Positions 1-8,651 are shown, numbered from the stretch's first letter. The stretch: DNA of 33,690 nt from Caldithrix sp964532875 (GCA_964532875.1 CAZHIZ010000023.1:1-33690), one strand, 5' to 3'. Notes: a model not told the origin generated them from the letters alone. Translations and numbers: made by a program.

Positions 1-451
1 CCATTCAACTCAATTTACTTTTACACCTTTCCGCCTTCGCCGCAAAGCGTCTCGGGCACCTTGCCTCATAGGGAAGGACACACAAGACGCGGCAGTAGGC
101 GCAATATTACAAATATCTGTGATTGTTGTACTTCCCTCCCTGTGCATTCCCATTCAACAATTCAACTATTTTCCATTCAACTCAATTTTCATTCCCCATC
201 TCTGACTTCTGCGATTTGATTTGGCTTGCTGCCGTTTCTCCCTTAAATTGAAGATGAATAATGATAAAGATTATTTGATTTTTATGAAGGTAATTTGCGG
301 TGCTGTTAGAAACGTCTATTACTTGGGTGCCCTTGTCGTAAAATATTATTTTCCGCTTGGTTCAACATAAGGAAAGGTGTACTTGAATTTGTTTTCCGTT
401 AATAAACGTTGACAATAGAGCCTAACGCCCTCAAAAGAAAGGGATAACATC
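1..451. other. noncoding leader of the window, repeat-containing
   Basis: No convincing gene is visible. The left part carries one minus-strand copy of the double-hairpin repeat (24-77) and TTCAAC-rich text (about 141-200). The rest up to the ATG at 452 is AT-rich. A TTGACA at 409-414 has no good -10 at the right distance, so I do not call a promoter. An AAAGGGA purine stretch just before the ATG at 452 is the likely ribosome binding site. Confidence 0.7.
24..77 (-). repeat. interspersed double-hairpin repeat, copy 1
   Basis: Read on the minus strand it starts CCTTCCCTATGAGGCAAGG, continues TGCCCGAGACGC, and ends GGCGGAAAGGTG. It matches the copies at 7574-7629, 7804-7865 and 32530-32588. 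The first half folds as a hairpin (CCTTCCC against GGCAAGG, imperfect in this copy). The second half has the degenerate GACGC/GGCG stem. Function is unknown; it resembles REP- or MITE-type elements in form only. Confidence 0.75.
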
Positions 452-1941
452 ATGCGGTTTGCTTTTTTGTTTTTTGTTTTGGTTTGGCTGGCTGACGGAC
501 AAACCCAAAGCGTCCAGTTACAGCAATTCCCCGCGCACCTGCAACTGTTTGCCCGTGATGCGCAGGATTCTGCGCTGGTGCCCGTCGAGGGAAGCGTGAC
601 GCAGGCAGAACACCAGACAATTTCATTAAAAGTTTTTCAAAATGATTCACTATGGTGGTCTAAAAATCAAACATTGGTCTACCAAAACGGACAGGCCGGT
701 TTTTCGTTTGAACCGAAAATTGTTGCCGGGTTGTATGAATACCGCTTCGAATTGTGGTTGGATGGCGGTACGCTTGCGGCTAGTGAGGACAGTATTGTGT
801 GTGGCGATGTATTCTTGATTAACGGACAATCCAATTCCCATCCCAATGCTTCGACATACGATTTTCGCAGTGAATTCTGCCGTAGCTTTGGTAAGCACAC
901 GAATTATGACGATTACGATCCGGCCGATACCACCTGGGGCCTGTCCACGCCGCGCGGCTGGTGCAACGATTGCTATTTTGCCGTCGGGACGTGGGGCCTT
1001 CGCTTGCAACAATTGATTCTGGAGCACTTTTCCATGCCCACCTGTTTTATTAACGGCGGCAGCGGCGGCTCCACCATTTCCTACAATTTGCCGGATACGA
1101 CCGATCGCCTGAATCTTTCCACTACGTACGGCCGTTTATTGTATCGTGCCACTAAAGCGCATGTGGCCGATCATGTGAAAGCCCTCATCTGGCATCAGGG
1201 CGAATCCGATTCGCAGGAACCGGAAAGCGGCTACTACGCTGCTCGCTTTGATACGCTGTACAACGCCTGGCACCAGGACTATCGACCTTTGCAACAGGTG
1301 TACGTCTTTCAACTGCATCCGGGCACCTGCGGGGGAGATCGGCAACATCAATTACGGGAAATTCAACGGGGTTTTAAACAGTCCTACGACGACGTGCAAG
1401 TGATGAGCACGGTGGGATTGGACGGACATGACGGCTGCCATTACAACGACGACGGGTATTTGCAGATGGCAAGCTGGCTTTTTCGCTTAATTGCCCGCGA
1501 TTTTTACGGCTCGGCCGATACGGCCAATATCGATGCGCCGGATATCGTATCGGTTTATTATCAGGATGCCGCACATACCAGCATTGCCATTAATTACGAT
1601 CTACCCGTTACCTGGCCGGAAGACACGCTAAGCGCTTCCATGGTAAATTACTTTTATCTGGACGATGCCTATGGTAACGTGCAGCGGGGCTACACCGTTA
1701 ATAACGGCTATACGGTTATTCTGGAGCTGAAGAATGCCTCCGAGGCCACCTTGCTGACCTATTTGCCCAATTCTACTTACAACCGTTTACCGACCCGCGC
1801 CTATGAAGGTCCCTGGATACGCGGTTTGCGAGGCGTAGGCGCCTTATCCTTTTACCACGTGCCCATCGAATCCGGCCCGTCCGCCTTAAAGCTGACACTA
1901 CCGGAATCTTTTTATTTGCGTCCCAATTCTCCCAATCCGTT
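452..1941 (+). CDS. secreted SASA-type (sialate O-acetylesterase-like) carbohydrate esterase, 3' end lost in gap
   Basis: The protein begins with a signal peptide (MRFAFLFFVLVWLADGQ). About 90 residues follow that may form a beta domain, then an SGNH/SASA hydrolase core. That core shows block I GQSNS (Gly-Asp-Ser region near residue 127), the WHQGESD block near residue 248, and a late DGCHYNDDGY block carrying the catalytic Asp/His pair. Family members remove acetyl groups from sugars. The last readable residues, FYLRPNSPNPF, are the typical opening of a T9SS type A sorting domain, so the protein probably ended within the gap as an outer-membrane-exported or surface-anchored product. The ATG at 452 follows an AAAGGGA site. 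An uninterrupted frame continues into the protease at 2042, but only across unknown bases. The fold call is firm; the substrate is not known. Confidence 0.8.
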
Positions 1942-2041
1942 NNNNNNNNNNNNNNNNNNNNNNNNNNNNNNNNNNNNNNNNNNNNNNNNNNNNNNNNNNN
2001 NNNNNNNNNNNNNNNNNNNNNNNNNNNNNNNNNNNNNNNNN
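1942..2041. other. assembly gap 1 (100 N), inside/between two T9SS cargo genes
   Basis: A run of exactly 100 N, the conventional placeholder for a gap of unknown size. The left side ends at the start of a sorting domain (normally about 80 residues). The right side starts inside the propeptide region of another protein. More than 100 bp must therefore be missing, including a stop codon and the next gene's start and signal peptide. Confidence 0.9.
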
Positions 2042-4324
2042 GATACCGTGGGGAATTATCAGGTGGTGCGATTTGCCCAAACGTTGCTTTTGGGCGATGC
2101 CGGCAAACCCGTTTTGCCTTACCATGCTTTGGCTCTTTTATTACCTCCGGGAGAATCTGTAAAAACGGTAGAGATAATCCCGCAGGATGAGCATGAAATT
2201 CCGGGTACGTTTCGGCTTTTACCCGGCGGACAGGTGCGTCCGCTTTCTTCCCCAGATGCGCAGAATGTCGTTCCCGATCCCGCTGTTTACCAAAGCAATG
2301 ATTGGTATCCGTCGCAAATTGCCGGACAACGCAGCGTTGCCTTCATGAACGGGCACGGATTTTTGCTTTCCGTTTTTACTCCGCTTCGCTACCGTCCGCA
2401 AAGCGGAAAACTTACTTTCTATTCCCGCGTGACCTTCCGCGTGCAAACCCAACCCGATTCGAAAGCAGAGCAGGCTTTAAAATTACTCAAATCCACTCCG
2501 GAAGCTTTGCAACGGGTTAATATGTTGGCCCAAAACAAGTCCCTGCTTGCTTCCTATTCACAGAGCGCATCCCGTTCTTCGGACGATTATCAATTGTTGG
2601 TCATTACGGATGCGCGTTTTCAATCGGCCTTCGATTCCTTGAGATACCTTTATTTAATTCGTGGAATTAAGATGAAGGTGATCCCTACCGATTCCATTTA
2701 CCGCACGATGTCCGGCAATGATCATCAGGAAGCCATCCGCAATTTCATCATTCAGGAATACCAAAATCATTCCGTGGAATATGTCCTTTTGGGCGGCGAT
2801 GTGGAATGGGTGCCCTATCGCGGATTCTATTGCGTGGTACAGTCCGATCAAATCTATCAGGACAAGGACATCCCGGCCGATTTGTACTATTCGGCTCTGG
2901 ACGGCACCTGGAATGACGACGGGGATGACAAATGGGGCGAGATCGGCGAAGACGATTTATTGCCCGATGTAGCCGTGGCCCGTCTTCCGTTCAGTTCCGA
3001 AGAAGAATTGCAACGCATGCTGCACAAAATTGTTTCTTATCAGGATCATCCCGTTTTGGGAGAATTGAACCGTCCTCTTTTGGCCGGAGAAAAACTCTGG
3101 GACGATCCGCTAACCTGGGGTGGAGATTACATGGATTTGCTGGTGGGCTATCATGAAGACAATGGCTACACCACCTTAGGTATCCCGCCAGATGATCCCA
3201 CGGTCTATTTGTACGATCGGGATATGTATCCCTCGCAATGGAGCGGTTCGACGATTATGCAACAAATCAATCAGGGGCGGGCTTTCGTGTACCATGCGGG
3301 CCATGCTAATACAACCTATGCCTTGCGTTTGTACAGCAGCGATATTACCGACGACAACTTTGCCCAGGTGGATGGCATTACCCATAATTTCACACTGGTT
3401 AATACCCAGGGCTGCTATTGTGGCGCTTTTGATGCCGAAGATTGCATTGCCGAAGAAATGCTCAAGATTAACCATTTTGCCGTCGGATTTGTGGGCAATT
3501 CCCGTTACGGTTGGTTCAACGAAGGCACCACCGAAGGGCCCTCCACCCATTTGCAACGCGAATTTGTAAATGCCCTTTACAAGAATGAACGTTTTCGCAT
3601 CGGGCAAACGCACATGGATTCCAAAATTGCCACGGCACCCTGGGTTAATGCTCCCAATCAGCATGAAGAAGGGGCCATGCGCTGGTGCTTTTACGATTGT
3701 AATGTGTTAAGCGATCCGGCTCTGGGCATCTGGACGGAAGAACCCATTACAGTGCAAGCCGATTATCCCCATACCATTCAAGTGGGTAGTAGCAGCATGG
3801 AAGTGCAGGTTACCTCCGATGGGCAACCGGTGCCGGGGTTAACCTGCGCTTTGCTTAAAGATTCCGTTTTGTACGGAAGCGGCGTAACGGATTCGCTGGG
3901 CAGGGCCGAAATTCAGATCGATCCGCCCATCGGAGAGAGCGGTGCGGCACAGTTGTTTGTTTCCGGTTACAATTGTTTGCCTACGGCCTTTCCCGTATCG
4001 GTGGAAAATGCTTCCGCAGTGGAAAGAACACCGGCCGGCCTTGTGTATTCCGATCGAATCGACAGCAACTACCCGAATCCCTTTAACAGCACTACAAAAA
4101 TCACCGTTTATTTACACACGACCGGCAAAGCGAAACTCTCGGTGTTTGATATTAAGGGAAGAAAGGTTAAAACATTGCTAAACGGTTGGCAGAGCAGGGG
4201 TGTGCATTCTGTATTCTGGAACGGGAGTGATGAGACCGGACGCCCGCTTTCCAGCGGCACCTATTTTGTGCGTCTGCAAACGCCGCGGAAAACCATGGTT
4301 AAAAAGTTATTACTGTTAAAATGA
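2042..4324 (+). CDS. gingipain-like C25 cysteine peptidase with T9SS type A sorting domain, 5' end lost in gap
   Basis: The N-terminus lies in gap 1. The first 150 or so readable residues look like a gingipain-type propeptide. Next comes the C25 catalytic domain, starting near YQLLVITDARFQ. It carries YHAGHAN, with the likely catalytic His at 3302-3304, and TQGCYCGAFD, with the likely catalytic Cys at 3413-3415. An Ig-like domain follows (about 3760-4010). The last about 85 residues are a T9SS type A sorting domain: SNYPNPFNSTTKI, then SVFDIKGRKVKTL, then SSGTYFVRL, ending in basic MVKKLLLLK. This predicts Sec export, T9SS translocation and surface attachment or release. The partial frame gives 760 residues. 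It converges on the HD-GYP gene 35 bp downstream. Confidence 0.88.
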   Translation, partial: DTVGNYQVVRFAQTLLLGDAGKPVLPYHALALLLPPGESVKTVEIIPQDEHEIPGTFRLLPGGQVRPLSSPDAQNVVPDPAVYQSNDWYPSQIAGQRSVAFMNGHGFLLSVFTPLRYRPQSGKLTFYSRVTFRVQTQPDSKAEQALKLLKSTPEALQRVNMLAQNKSLLASYSQSASRSSDDYQLLVITDARFQSAFDSLRYLYLIRGIKMKVIPTDSIYRTMSGNDHQEAIRNFIIQEYQNHSVEYVLLGGDVEWVPYRGFYCVVQSDQIYQDKDIPADLYYSALDGTWNDDGDDKWGEIGEDDLLPDVAVARLPFSSEEELQRMLHKIVSYQDHPVLGELNRPLLAGEKLWDDPLTWGGDYMDLLVGYHEDNGYTTLGIPPDDPTVYLYDRDMYPSQWSGSTIMQQINQGRAFVYHAGHANTTYALRLYSSDITDDNFAQVDGITHNFTLVNTQGCYCGAFDAEDCIAEEMLKINHFAVGFVGNSRYGWFNEGTTEGPSTHLQREFVNALYKNERFRIGQTHMDSKIATAPWVNAPNQHEEGAMRWCFYDCNVLSDPALGIWTEEPITVQADYPHTIQVGSSSMEVQVTSDGQPVPGLTCALLKDSVLYGSGVTDSLGRAEIQIDPPIGESGAAQLFVSGYNCLPTAFPVSVENASAVERTPAGLVYSDRIDSNYPNPFNSTTKITVYLHTTGKAKLSVFDIKGRKVKTLLNGWQSRGVHSVFWNGSDETGRPLSSGTYFVRLQTPRKTMVKKLLLLK

Positions 4325-4359
4325 TGGGTAAAGGATGAAGGAGTAAATGGGGCGCGCTT

Positions 4360-5679
4360 TCATTCCCCTTTGTATTTCCGTTGATAATAGAATTGAAACG
4401 TCTCCAGCGCTTTTTGCTCTTCTTCGTTTTCTGCGCCTTGTTTGCTGATGCGGGTTAAATCCTTCAACGTGTATTTTCTGAGTAAATTGAGATCATCCGG
4501 GTTAAAATCGCCTTTGTGACCAAACTCCAGGATTTCGATCAACACATTAAGAGTGATGTTTTTAAATTGGTAAACCACATAGGGCTCGAAGGCCGATCCC
4601 GTTTCACGATCCAGAATATCCACCACCTGAACAATATCCATGCGATCCTTGTATTGGCGCCGCGAGGTCAAGGCATCGAAAACATCGCACACGGCCAATA
4701 TTCTTCCGCCCAGGGGAATTTCATCCCCTTTCAAACCCAACGGGTAACCGGAGCCGTCCACCTTTTCGTGATGCGAGGCGGCGATTTCCGGGATGTTTTT
4801 CAAATGGCGCTGGAAATGAATTTTCCTGAGAATGCTACGGCTTAAGGCGGCATGGCGTTTAATGATGTTGTACTCTTCTTCCGTCAATTTTTTATTTTTA
4901 AATAGCACGATTTCCGGCACACCTAATTTGCCGATATCGTGCAACAGGGCGGAGTAGCGGATGAGTTCGACTTCCTGTTTGGATAGTTTCATTAAGCGGG
5001 CCACCTGAACGGCATATAGTGTAACGCGCCGTGAATGACCGGACGTAATGTAGTCACGGGCATCCAGGGTGGTCGAAAGCGTTTCCATGAAGCTGACAAA
5101 AGATTTATTCAATTCGTCGTACAATTGGGCATTCTCAATGGCCGAAGCGGCAATGGAAGAAATGGCTTTGAGCAGTTCTTCGTCATCATCGGTAAAGGGG
5201 CCGGATTGTTTGTTCAGAACCTGAAAAACACCGATGATTTTGTTCTGCTTGTTGTGCATGGGCATGGTCAACAGGTTGTGCGTTTTGTAACCCGTTTTTT
5301 TATCTACTTCGCGATTAAATCGGGGATCGGCGTAAGCATCCTTGATATTTAGGGTTTCTCCGGTACGGGCCACATATCCCGCAATGCCCTGGCTAACGGG
5401 AAAGCGGATTTCGTTTTTCAAACCATGGGCCAGTTTGGACCAAAGTTCCTGCCGTTCTTCGTCCAGCAAAAACACAGTACACCGGTCGGCATTCAATTGC
5501 TGGCGCACCACCTCCATAATTCTAAAAAGCAACTCATCGATTTCCATGACATTGGAAAGGGATTGGGCCACATTTAAAAGGGAGGCCAAACGGCGGTTTT
5601 CTTTTTGTAGCGATTCGAGCAGTTGCTCGACGGGTAGATTATTTTTGTTGGTCGTCATCGAGTTCTTCAAAGTCTGCAT
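4360..5679 (-). CDS. GAF-HD-GYP cyclic di-GMP phosphodiesterase-type response protein
   Basis: A 439-residue cytosolic protein. A short helical lead (residues 15-45) is followed by a GAF sensor domain (about 45-185) and an HD-GYP domain (about 195-365). The HD pair is in LLHDIGK (H247, D248), and the second signature is HHEKVDGSGYP (303-313), so the metal and GYP residues are intact. HD-GYP enzymes hydrolyse cyclic di-GMP. The C-terminal 70 residues are not assigned. There is no receiver domain or membrane segment, so control would be through the GAF ligand. Met1 (5679) overlaps the upstream small gene by 41 bp. Met8 (MTTNKNN, start 5658) shortens the overlap to 20 bp; neither start has a strong Shine-Dalgarno. 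It is last in the fol operon and probably translationally coupled. Confidence 0.88.
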   Translation of the reverse strand: MQTLKNSMTTNKNNLPVEQLLESLQKENRRLASLLNVAQSLSNVMEIDELLFRIMEVVRQQLNADRCTVFLLDEERQELWSKLAHGLKNEIRFPVSQGIAGYVARTGETLNIKDAYADPRFNREVDKKTGYKTHNLLTMPMHNKQNKIIGVFQVLNKQSGPFTDDDEELLKAISSIAASAIENAQLYDELNKSFVSFMETLSTTLDARDYITSGHSRRVTLYAVQVARLMKLSKQEVELIRYSALLHDIGKLGVPEIVLFKNKKLTEEEYNIIKRHAALSRSILRKIHFQRHLKNIPEIAASHHEKVDGSGYPLGLKGDEIPLGGRILAVCDVFDALTSRRQYKDRMDIVQVVDILDRETGSAFEPYVVYQFKNITLNVLIEILEFGHKGDFNPDDLNLLRKYTLKDLTRISKQGAENEEEQKALETFQFYYQRKYKGE

Positions 5680-5821
5680 CTTCGATTAAATCTTCATATT
5701 TTTTTTGAAACGAATCGGTATTTTCTTTTGCTCCTTTAACCGGTGCTTGTTTTTTATCGACTAAAGAAGCGAAAAATTTATATAAAATAAAACCTAAGAT
5801 GAATAGTAAAATGTAGCGCAT
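5639..5821 (-). CDS. small single-pass membrane protein
   Basis: 60 residues: an N-terminal membrane helix (MRYILLFILGFILYKFFASLV) followed by a basic stretch and a very acidic tail ending EELDDDQQK. The ATG at 5821 lies 6 bp after the kinase stop, and its 3' end overlaps the HD-GYP gene, so it belongs to the same transcript. The size and layout recall small DUF4834-like membrane proteins of Bacteroidetes, but I cannot show that relationship. Function unknown. Confidence 0.7.
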   Translation of the reverse strand: MRYILLFILGFILYKFFASLVDKKQAPVKGAKENTDSFQKKYEDLIEDADFEELDDDQQK

Positions 5822-5827
5822 CGTTTT

Positions 5828-6475
5828 TTACTCGTGTTTTTGTGGCACATAGTAACGCGTACCGCCCGGATGTTGATTTATTTGCACTAATATATCTTTA
5901 AAGTCGTTTTCATTGTGCACAAAATCGATCTCTTCCGTGTTGATAACCAGAAGCGGTGTTTTATCGTAATGAAAAAAGAAACGGTTGTAAAGATCGTTTA
6001 AAGCATCGATGTATTCGTAACTGATGTCTTTTTCGAAAGGGCGTCCTCGTTTGCGAATATTTTCCATTAAATGACGGGTGGAAGCCTGCAAATAAATCAC
6101 CAAATCCGGTTTCGGCACTTCTTTCTCGATCAAACGGGCGATACCGTCATAAAGTTTCATCTCTTTTTCGTTCAAGTTCAAAGTGGCAAAAATGCGGTCT
6201 TTTTCGAAGATGTAATCGCTTACCACTTTTTGATTGAACAGATCGATTTGACGCAAGGTTTGCAATTGTTTGTAACGGCTGAGCAGGAAAAAAATCTGCG
6301 TTTGAAAGGCATAATGTTTGGGGTCTTTGTAAAATTCTTCCAAAAAAGGATTTTCTTCGAATTCTTCCAGAACGAGATTGGCGCCCAAAGTTTTAGCCAG
6401 CATATCGGCCAGCGTCGTTTTACCGGCTCCGATTACTCCTTCGATGGCAATGTAACGTAAGGTTTTTAAAGACAT
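5828..6475 (-). CDS. deoxynucleoside kinase (dGK/dAK/dCK family)
   Basis: A 215-residue P-loop kinase of the deoxynucleoside salvage family. The Walker A is GVIGAGKTT (residues 13-21). DYIFEKDRIFA (87-97) occupies the place of the family's catalytic Glu/Asp-Arg-Ser segment, and IRKRGRPFEKD (about 138-148) is the arginine-rich lid. It phosphorylates deoxynucleosides with ATP to feed dNTP pools. Which base it prefers cannot be told from sequence alone, though the bacterial family members are mostly dGK/dAK. It starts at ATG 6475, 4 bp after the folK stop, so it is cotranscribed with folB and folK. Length is normal for the family. Confidence 0.87.
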   Translation of the reverse strand: MSLKTLRYIAIEGVIGAGKTTLADMLAKTLGANLVLEEFEENPFLEEFYKDPKHYAFQTQIFFLLSRYKQLQTLRQIDLFNQKVVSDYIFEKDRIFATLNLNEKEMKLYDGIARLIEKEVPKPDLVIYLQASTRHLMENIRKRGRPFEKDISYEYIDALNDLYNRFFFHYDKTPLLVINTEEIDFVHNENDFKDILVQINQHPGGTRYYVPQKHE

Positions 6476-6479
6476 GCTG

Positions 6480-6962
6480 TTACCATTTTTCTGTAATTTT
6501 TACAAAATGTGTCTGCGGAAAGTACTGCCTTAAATGGGCCTGCACCGTTAAACCGGACGTTAACTTGAGTTCCGGATCGATTTCGGCCAAAGGCTGCAGA
6601 ACGAAAGCACGTTCCTGTAAAAATGGATGGGGCACCGTTAAGATCGGCGTATGAATAGCAGAACCATCCCACCACAAAATATCCAAATCAATAACGCGCG
6701 GCCCCCATCGTTCGCCGAAGGATCTTCCGCCCTGTATTTCCAAAGTTTTTAACTTACGCAACAATCGAAACGGCCGGTGGATGCTGTGCAAGCGCACCAC
6801 CGCATTGTAAAACGATGCCTGATCCGTTTTGCCCCAGGCCGGGGTTTCGTAAACGGAAGATTGCTTTTGGACATCTCCTAATGCGCTCAGTCCTTTTTTG
6901 GCGTTTAGCAAATTTTGTAAACGATCTCCCACATTGCTCCCCAGGCCGATGTAGTAAATCAC
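6480..6962 (-). CDS. folK: 2-amino-4-hydroxy-6-hydroxymethyldihydropteridine pyrophosphokinase (HPPK)
   Basis: 160 residues, normal HPPK length. It shows the N-terminal GLGSNVGDR block (6-14), the pterin-binding SSVYETPAWG region (35-44), and the RWGPRVIDLDIL signature (85-96) whose two Asp residues bind the catalytic magnesium ions. It transfers pyrophosphate from ATP to hydroxymethyldihydropterin in folate synthesis. The start is GTG at 6962, directly adjoining the folB stop codon (TAG then GTG), which points to coupled translation. It continues folB's pathway, as the product of FolB is the substrate of FolK. Confidence 0.95.
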   Translation of the reverse strand: MIYYIGLGSNVGDRLQNLLNAKKGLSALGDVQKQSSVYETPAWGKTDQASFYNAVVRLHSIHRPFRLLRKLKTLEIQGGRSFGERWGPRVIDLDILWWDGSAIHTPILTVPHPFLQERAFVLQPLAEIDPELKLTSGLTVQAHLRQYFPQTHFVKITEKW

Positions 6963-7325
6963 CTAACTATCTTTTTCTCTGTAAATTTCTATTTCGACAT
7001 AATCCAGCAAACCGTTAAGAGGCACATGGGGCTTACGCACCCGAATACGCACATTATCGATACCGGGCAGGCGTAACAGCTTGTTGGCCATGCGTTCGGC
7101 AACGGTTTCAATGAGTTTAAATTTCGAATTCTCAAAAATTTCTTTTGAAATATCGTAAATTTTACGATAATCCATGGTCTTTTTCAAATCATCACTTTGG
7201 GCTGCTTGCTTAAAATCGCATTGAATTTCGATATCCACTTCAAATTTTTGGCCGAGCTCGCGTTCAGCTTCGTAATAACCGTGGTGGGCGTAAAAAATCA
7301 TATTTTTCAATCGGATGACATCCAC
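6963..7325 (-). CDS. folB: dihydroneopterin aldolase
   Basis: 120 residues with the FolB pattern: FYAHHGYYEAERELGQKFEVD near the N-terminus, MDYRKIYD (51-58), LIETVAERMA (71-80) with the conserved Glu, and VRIRVRKPHVPL with the catalytic Lys near 98. It cleaves dihydroneopterin to hydroxymethyldihydropterin. The start is GTG at 7325, preceded by AAGGAG with a 6-base spacing; an ATG two bases upstream is out of frame. It is the first gene of the folB-folK-kinase-membrane protein-HD-GYP unit. Confidence 0.94.
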   Translation of the reverse strand: MDVIRLKNMIFYAHHGYYEAERELGQKFEVDIEIQCDFKQAAQSDDLKKTMDYRKIYDISKEIFENSKFKLIETVAERMANKLLRLPGIDNVRIRVRKPHVPLNGLLDYVEIEIYREKDS

Positions 7326-7391
7326 ATTCAGCTCCTTTTCAAAAAAACTCTGTTTCCATCGAAGGCCTTAAATCGAAATCTTTAAACTGAT

Positions 7392-7420
7392 AAAATAGAA
7401 AGGTTCAAAATACGTGTCAA
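7392..7420 (-). promoter_or_regulatory. sigma70-type promoter for the folB operon
   Basis: On the minus strand, TTGACA (7420-7415), a 17-base spacer and TATTTT (7397-7392). It lies about 70 bp upstream of the folB start. The -35 is a perfect consensus match with ideal spacing. Confidence 0.7.
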
Positions 7421-7573
7421 ATTTAATCGGGAAGAGTAAGTGAAAGAATTTTTTTTGAAGGGAGAATAAGGAAAGACCGATGAATGGGAAGTGGTTGAAT
7501 GGGGATTTGGAATTCGTTCATCCAACCATTGCAATTAACAGCCAGAATGGGAAAGCGCAAACGACCAACGAAA

Positions 7574-7629
7574 CCTTCCCTATGAGGGAAGGTGCCCGAG
7601 ACGCAAGGCGTCGAGGGCGGAAGGGTGCA
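7574..7629 (+). repeat. interspersed double-hairpin repeat, copy 2
   Basis: Starts CCTTCCCTATGAGGGAAGG, a perfect 7-bp-stem hairpin, then GTGCCCGAGACGC followed by GCGTC, a second stem, and ends GGCGGAAGGGTGCA. This is the best-formed copy in the window. Confidence 0.8.
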
Positions 7630-7682
7630 GGAAAGAAAAAAGAAAAAAGAAAAATGAATACGGTGGTTTACCCATCACTAAA

Positions 7683-7709
7683 TTCCTTTCCTAATACAAT
7701 AGGGAAGGA
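7683..7709 (+). repeat. partial repeat: first hairpin only
   Basis: TTCCTTTCC and GGGAAGGAA flank a short TAATACAATA loop. It resembles the first hairpin of the neighbouring repeats, but the GACGC/GCGTC half does not follow. It may be a decayed copy or an internally deleted one. Confidence 0.45.
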
Positions 7710-7803
7710 ACTTTGGAGCTGTGGCGGTTTGGTGGAACAGAGAATTTTACGAGGTTCAAAAAATCATGTTTATCAAAGGCGGAAATTGCACAGATGGAAT
7801 TCC

Positions 7804-7865
7804 CCTTCCCTGCCTTTGGTAGGGAAGGGTGCCCGAGACGCTGAGCGTCGAAGGCGGGATGGGTT
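7804..7865 (+). repeat. interspersed double-hairpin repeat, copy 3
   Basis: CCTTCCCT and AGGGAAGG pair around TGCCTTTGGT-type loop sequence. Then come GTGCCCGAGACGC and GCGTCGAAGGCGGGA. The second stem (GACGC/GCGTC) is perfect. The outer arms are longer than in copy 2, and the loop differs while the stem is kept, which suggests that structure is conserved. Confidence 0.8.
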
Positions 7866-8009
7866 TAAGAGAGAAAAATGAAAAAGGAAACCGGGAATGG
7901 ACTCTGCGCTGATCCGGCCATCGCAGGACCAATCCCTAATAACCAATTTACTCTTTACCCTTAATCCCTGACACAAGCAATTGAAAGTCCGAGTACTTTA
8001 AAAAAGCAA

Positions 8010-8042
8010 AAAGCCCCCGAGCTTCAGGAGCTAAGGGGCTTT
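8010..8042 (-). terminator. intrinsic terminator of the lipoprotein gene
   Basis: AAAGCCCC (8010-8017) pairs with GGGGCTTT (8035-8042), with an inner GAGCT/AGCT-type stem. On the minus strand it is followed by a T-rich run (TTTTTGCTTTTTT). It sits 23 bp past the stop at 8065. Confidence 0.85.
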
Positions 8043-8064
8043 AAGAATTCGTAAAAAATAGAAC

Positions 8065-8583
8065 TTAGTTCAATACCAGGAATTTCCCGTTTTGCCGTAC
8101 AATGCTTTTAACGGCATAACCTTCGGAGGCAATGCGTTTCATGACATCTTTCAATTCTTTGGCATTTTTAGCCACACCTAAAACCTCATGACCTTTCAGC
8201 AAAGCGCCCATTCCGCCCATCTTTTTGACGAAATCGCCTTCCACCTGAACCGTGCGGGCATTAGCCAGACCTAAAGTGAATAAATTGACGAAAAAGGTAC
8301 CCACATCCGATTTGATGGTAATGGTTAGGTTAATGGCCATGTCGGCATCGGAATTGGCCAGTCGATCGGCAATGATTTCGTACACGTCGAACGAACTGGT
8401 GTAATCGAAGGTGATCATCTTGCTCTCTTTGAAATGAGAAACCACCTTAACCTTTTCGGCCGGATTGTTTAACAGTAAGGGCATGGAACCTTTACCGCTG
8501 ATTTTAGCAATGGTGCAACTGCTCATGAAAACAGTTAAACCGAAGAGCAAAATCAGTGAAAAAATGGCGGTAAATTTTTTCAT
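8065..8583 (-). CDS. predicted lipoprotein of unknown function
   Basis: 172 residues from the ATG at 8583, which follows GGAGG at 5-base spacing; a 10-residue longer start at 8613 is less likely. The signal is MKKFTAIFSLILLFGLTVF followed by MSSC, a lipobox-like Cys, so the mature protein should be membrane-anchored. The body has a repeated alternating hydrophobic pattern and a C-terminal KSIVRQNGKFLVLN strand. I do not recognise a family. It is monocistronic, with its own promoter and terminator. Confidence 0.8.
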   Translation of the reverse strand: MKKFTAIFSLILLFGLTVFMSSCTIAKISGKGSMPLLLNNPAEKVKVVSHFKESKMITFDYTSSFDVYEIIADRLANSDADMAINLTITIKSDVGTFFVNLFTLGLANARTVQVEGDFVKKMGGMGALLKGHEVLGVAKNAKELKDVMKRIASEGYAVKSIVRQNGKFLVLN

Positions 8584-8651
8584 AGAGGCCTCCTTTTTTG
8601 GTTGGTAATACATGGAATCTGAACTTAAATAGTTGAAAATATTTTACAGAA

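Larger units (their letters stand above)
7421..8009. other. repeat-rich noncoding region between divergent/convergent units
   Basis: I see no believable gene. It holds two full copies of the double-hairpin repeat (7574-7629, 7804-7865), a lone first hairpin (about 7683-7709), and a TTGAATGG-type stretch (about 7480-7510). A purine run of GAAAAAAGAAAAAAG lies just after copy 2. The open frame through 7480-7881 reads straight through both repeats, and its Arg/Gly-rich text comes from them. Confidence 0.7.

Noticed and set aside
452..4324. Single 1290-residue esterase-protease fusion
   Set aside because: The junction exists only across 100 N, and both sides lack parts that separate genes would need.
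4516..4845. Antisense ORF over the HD-GYP gene
   Set aside because: It overlaps an intact enzyme domain and has no domain or ribosome site of its own.
7480..7881. Open frame of 133 codons
   Set aside because: It runs through two copies of the hairpin repeat and gives low-complexity Arg/Gly/Lys text; there is no ribosome site and no family match.
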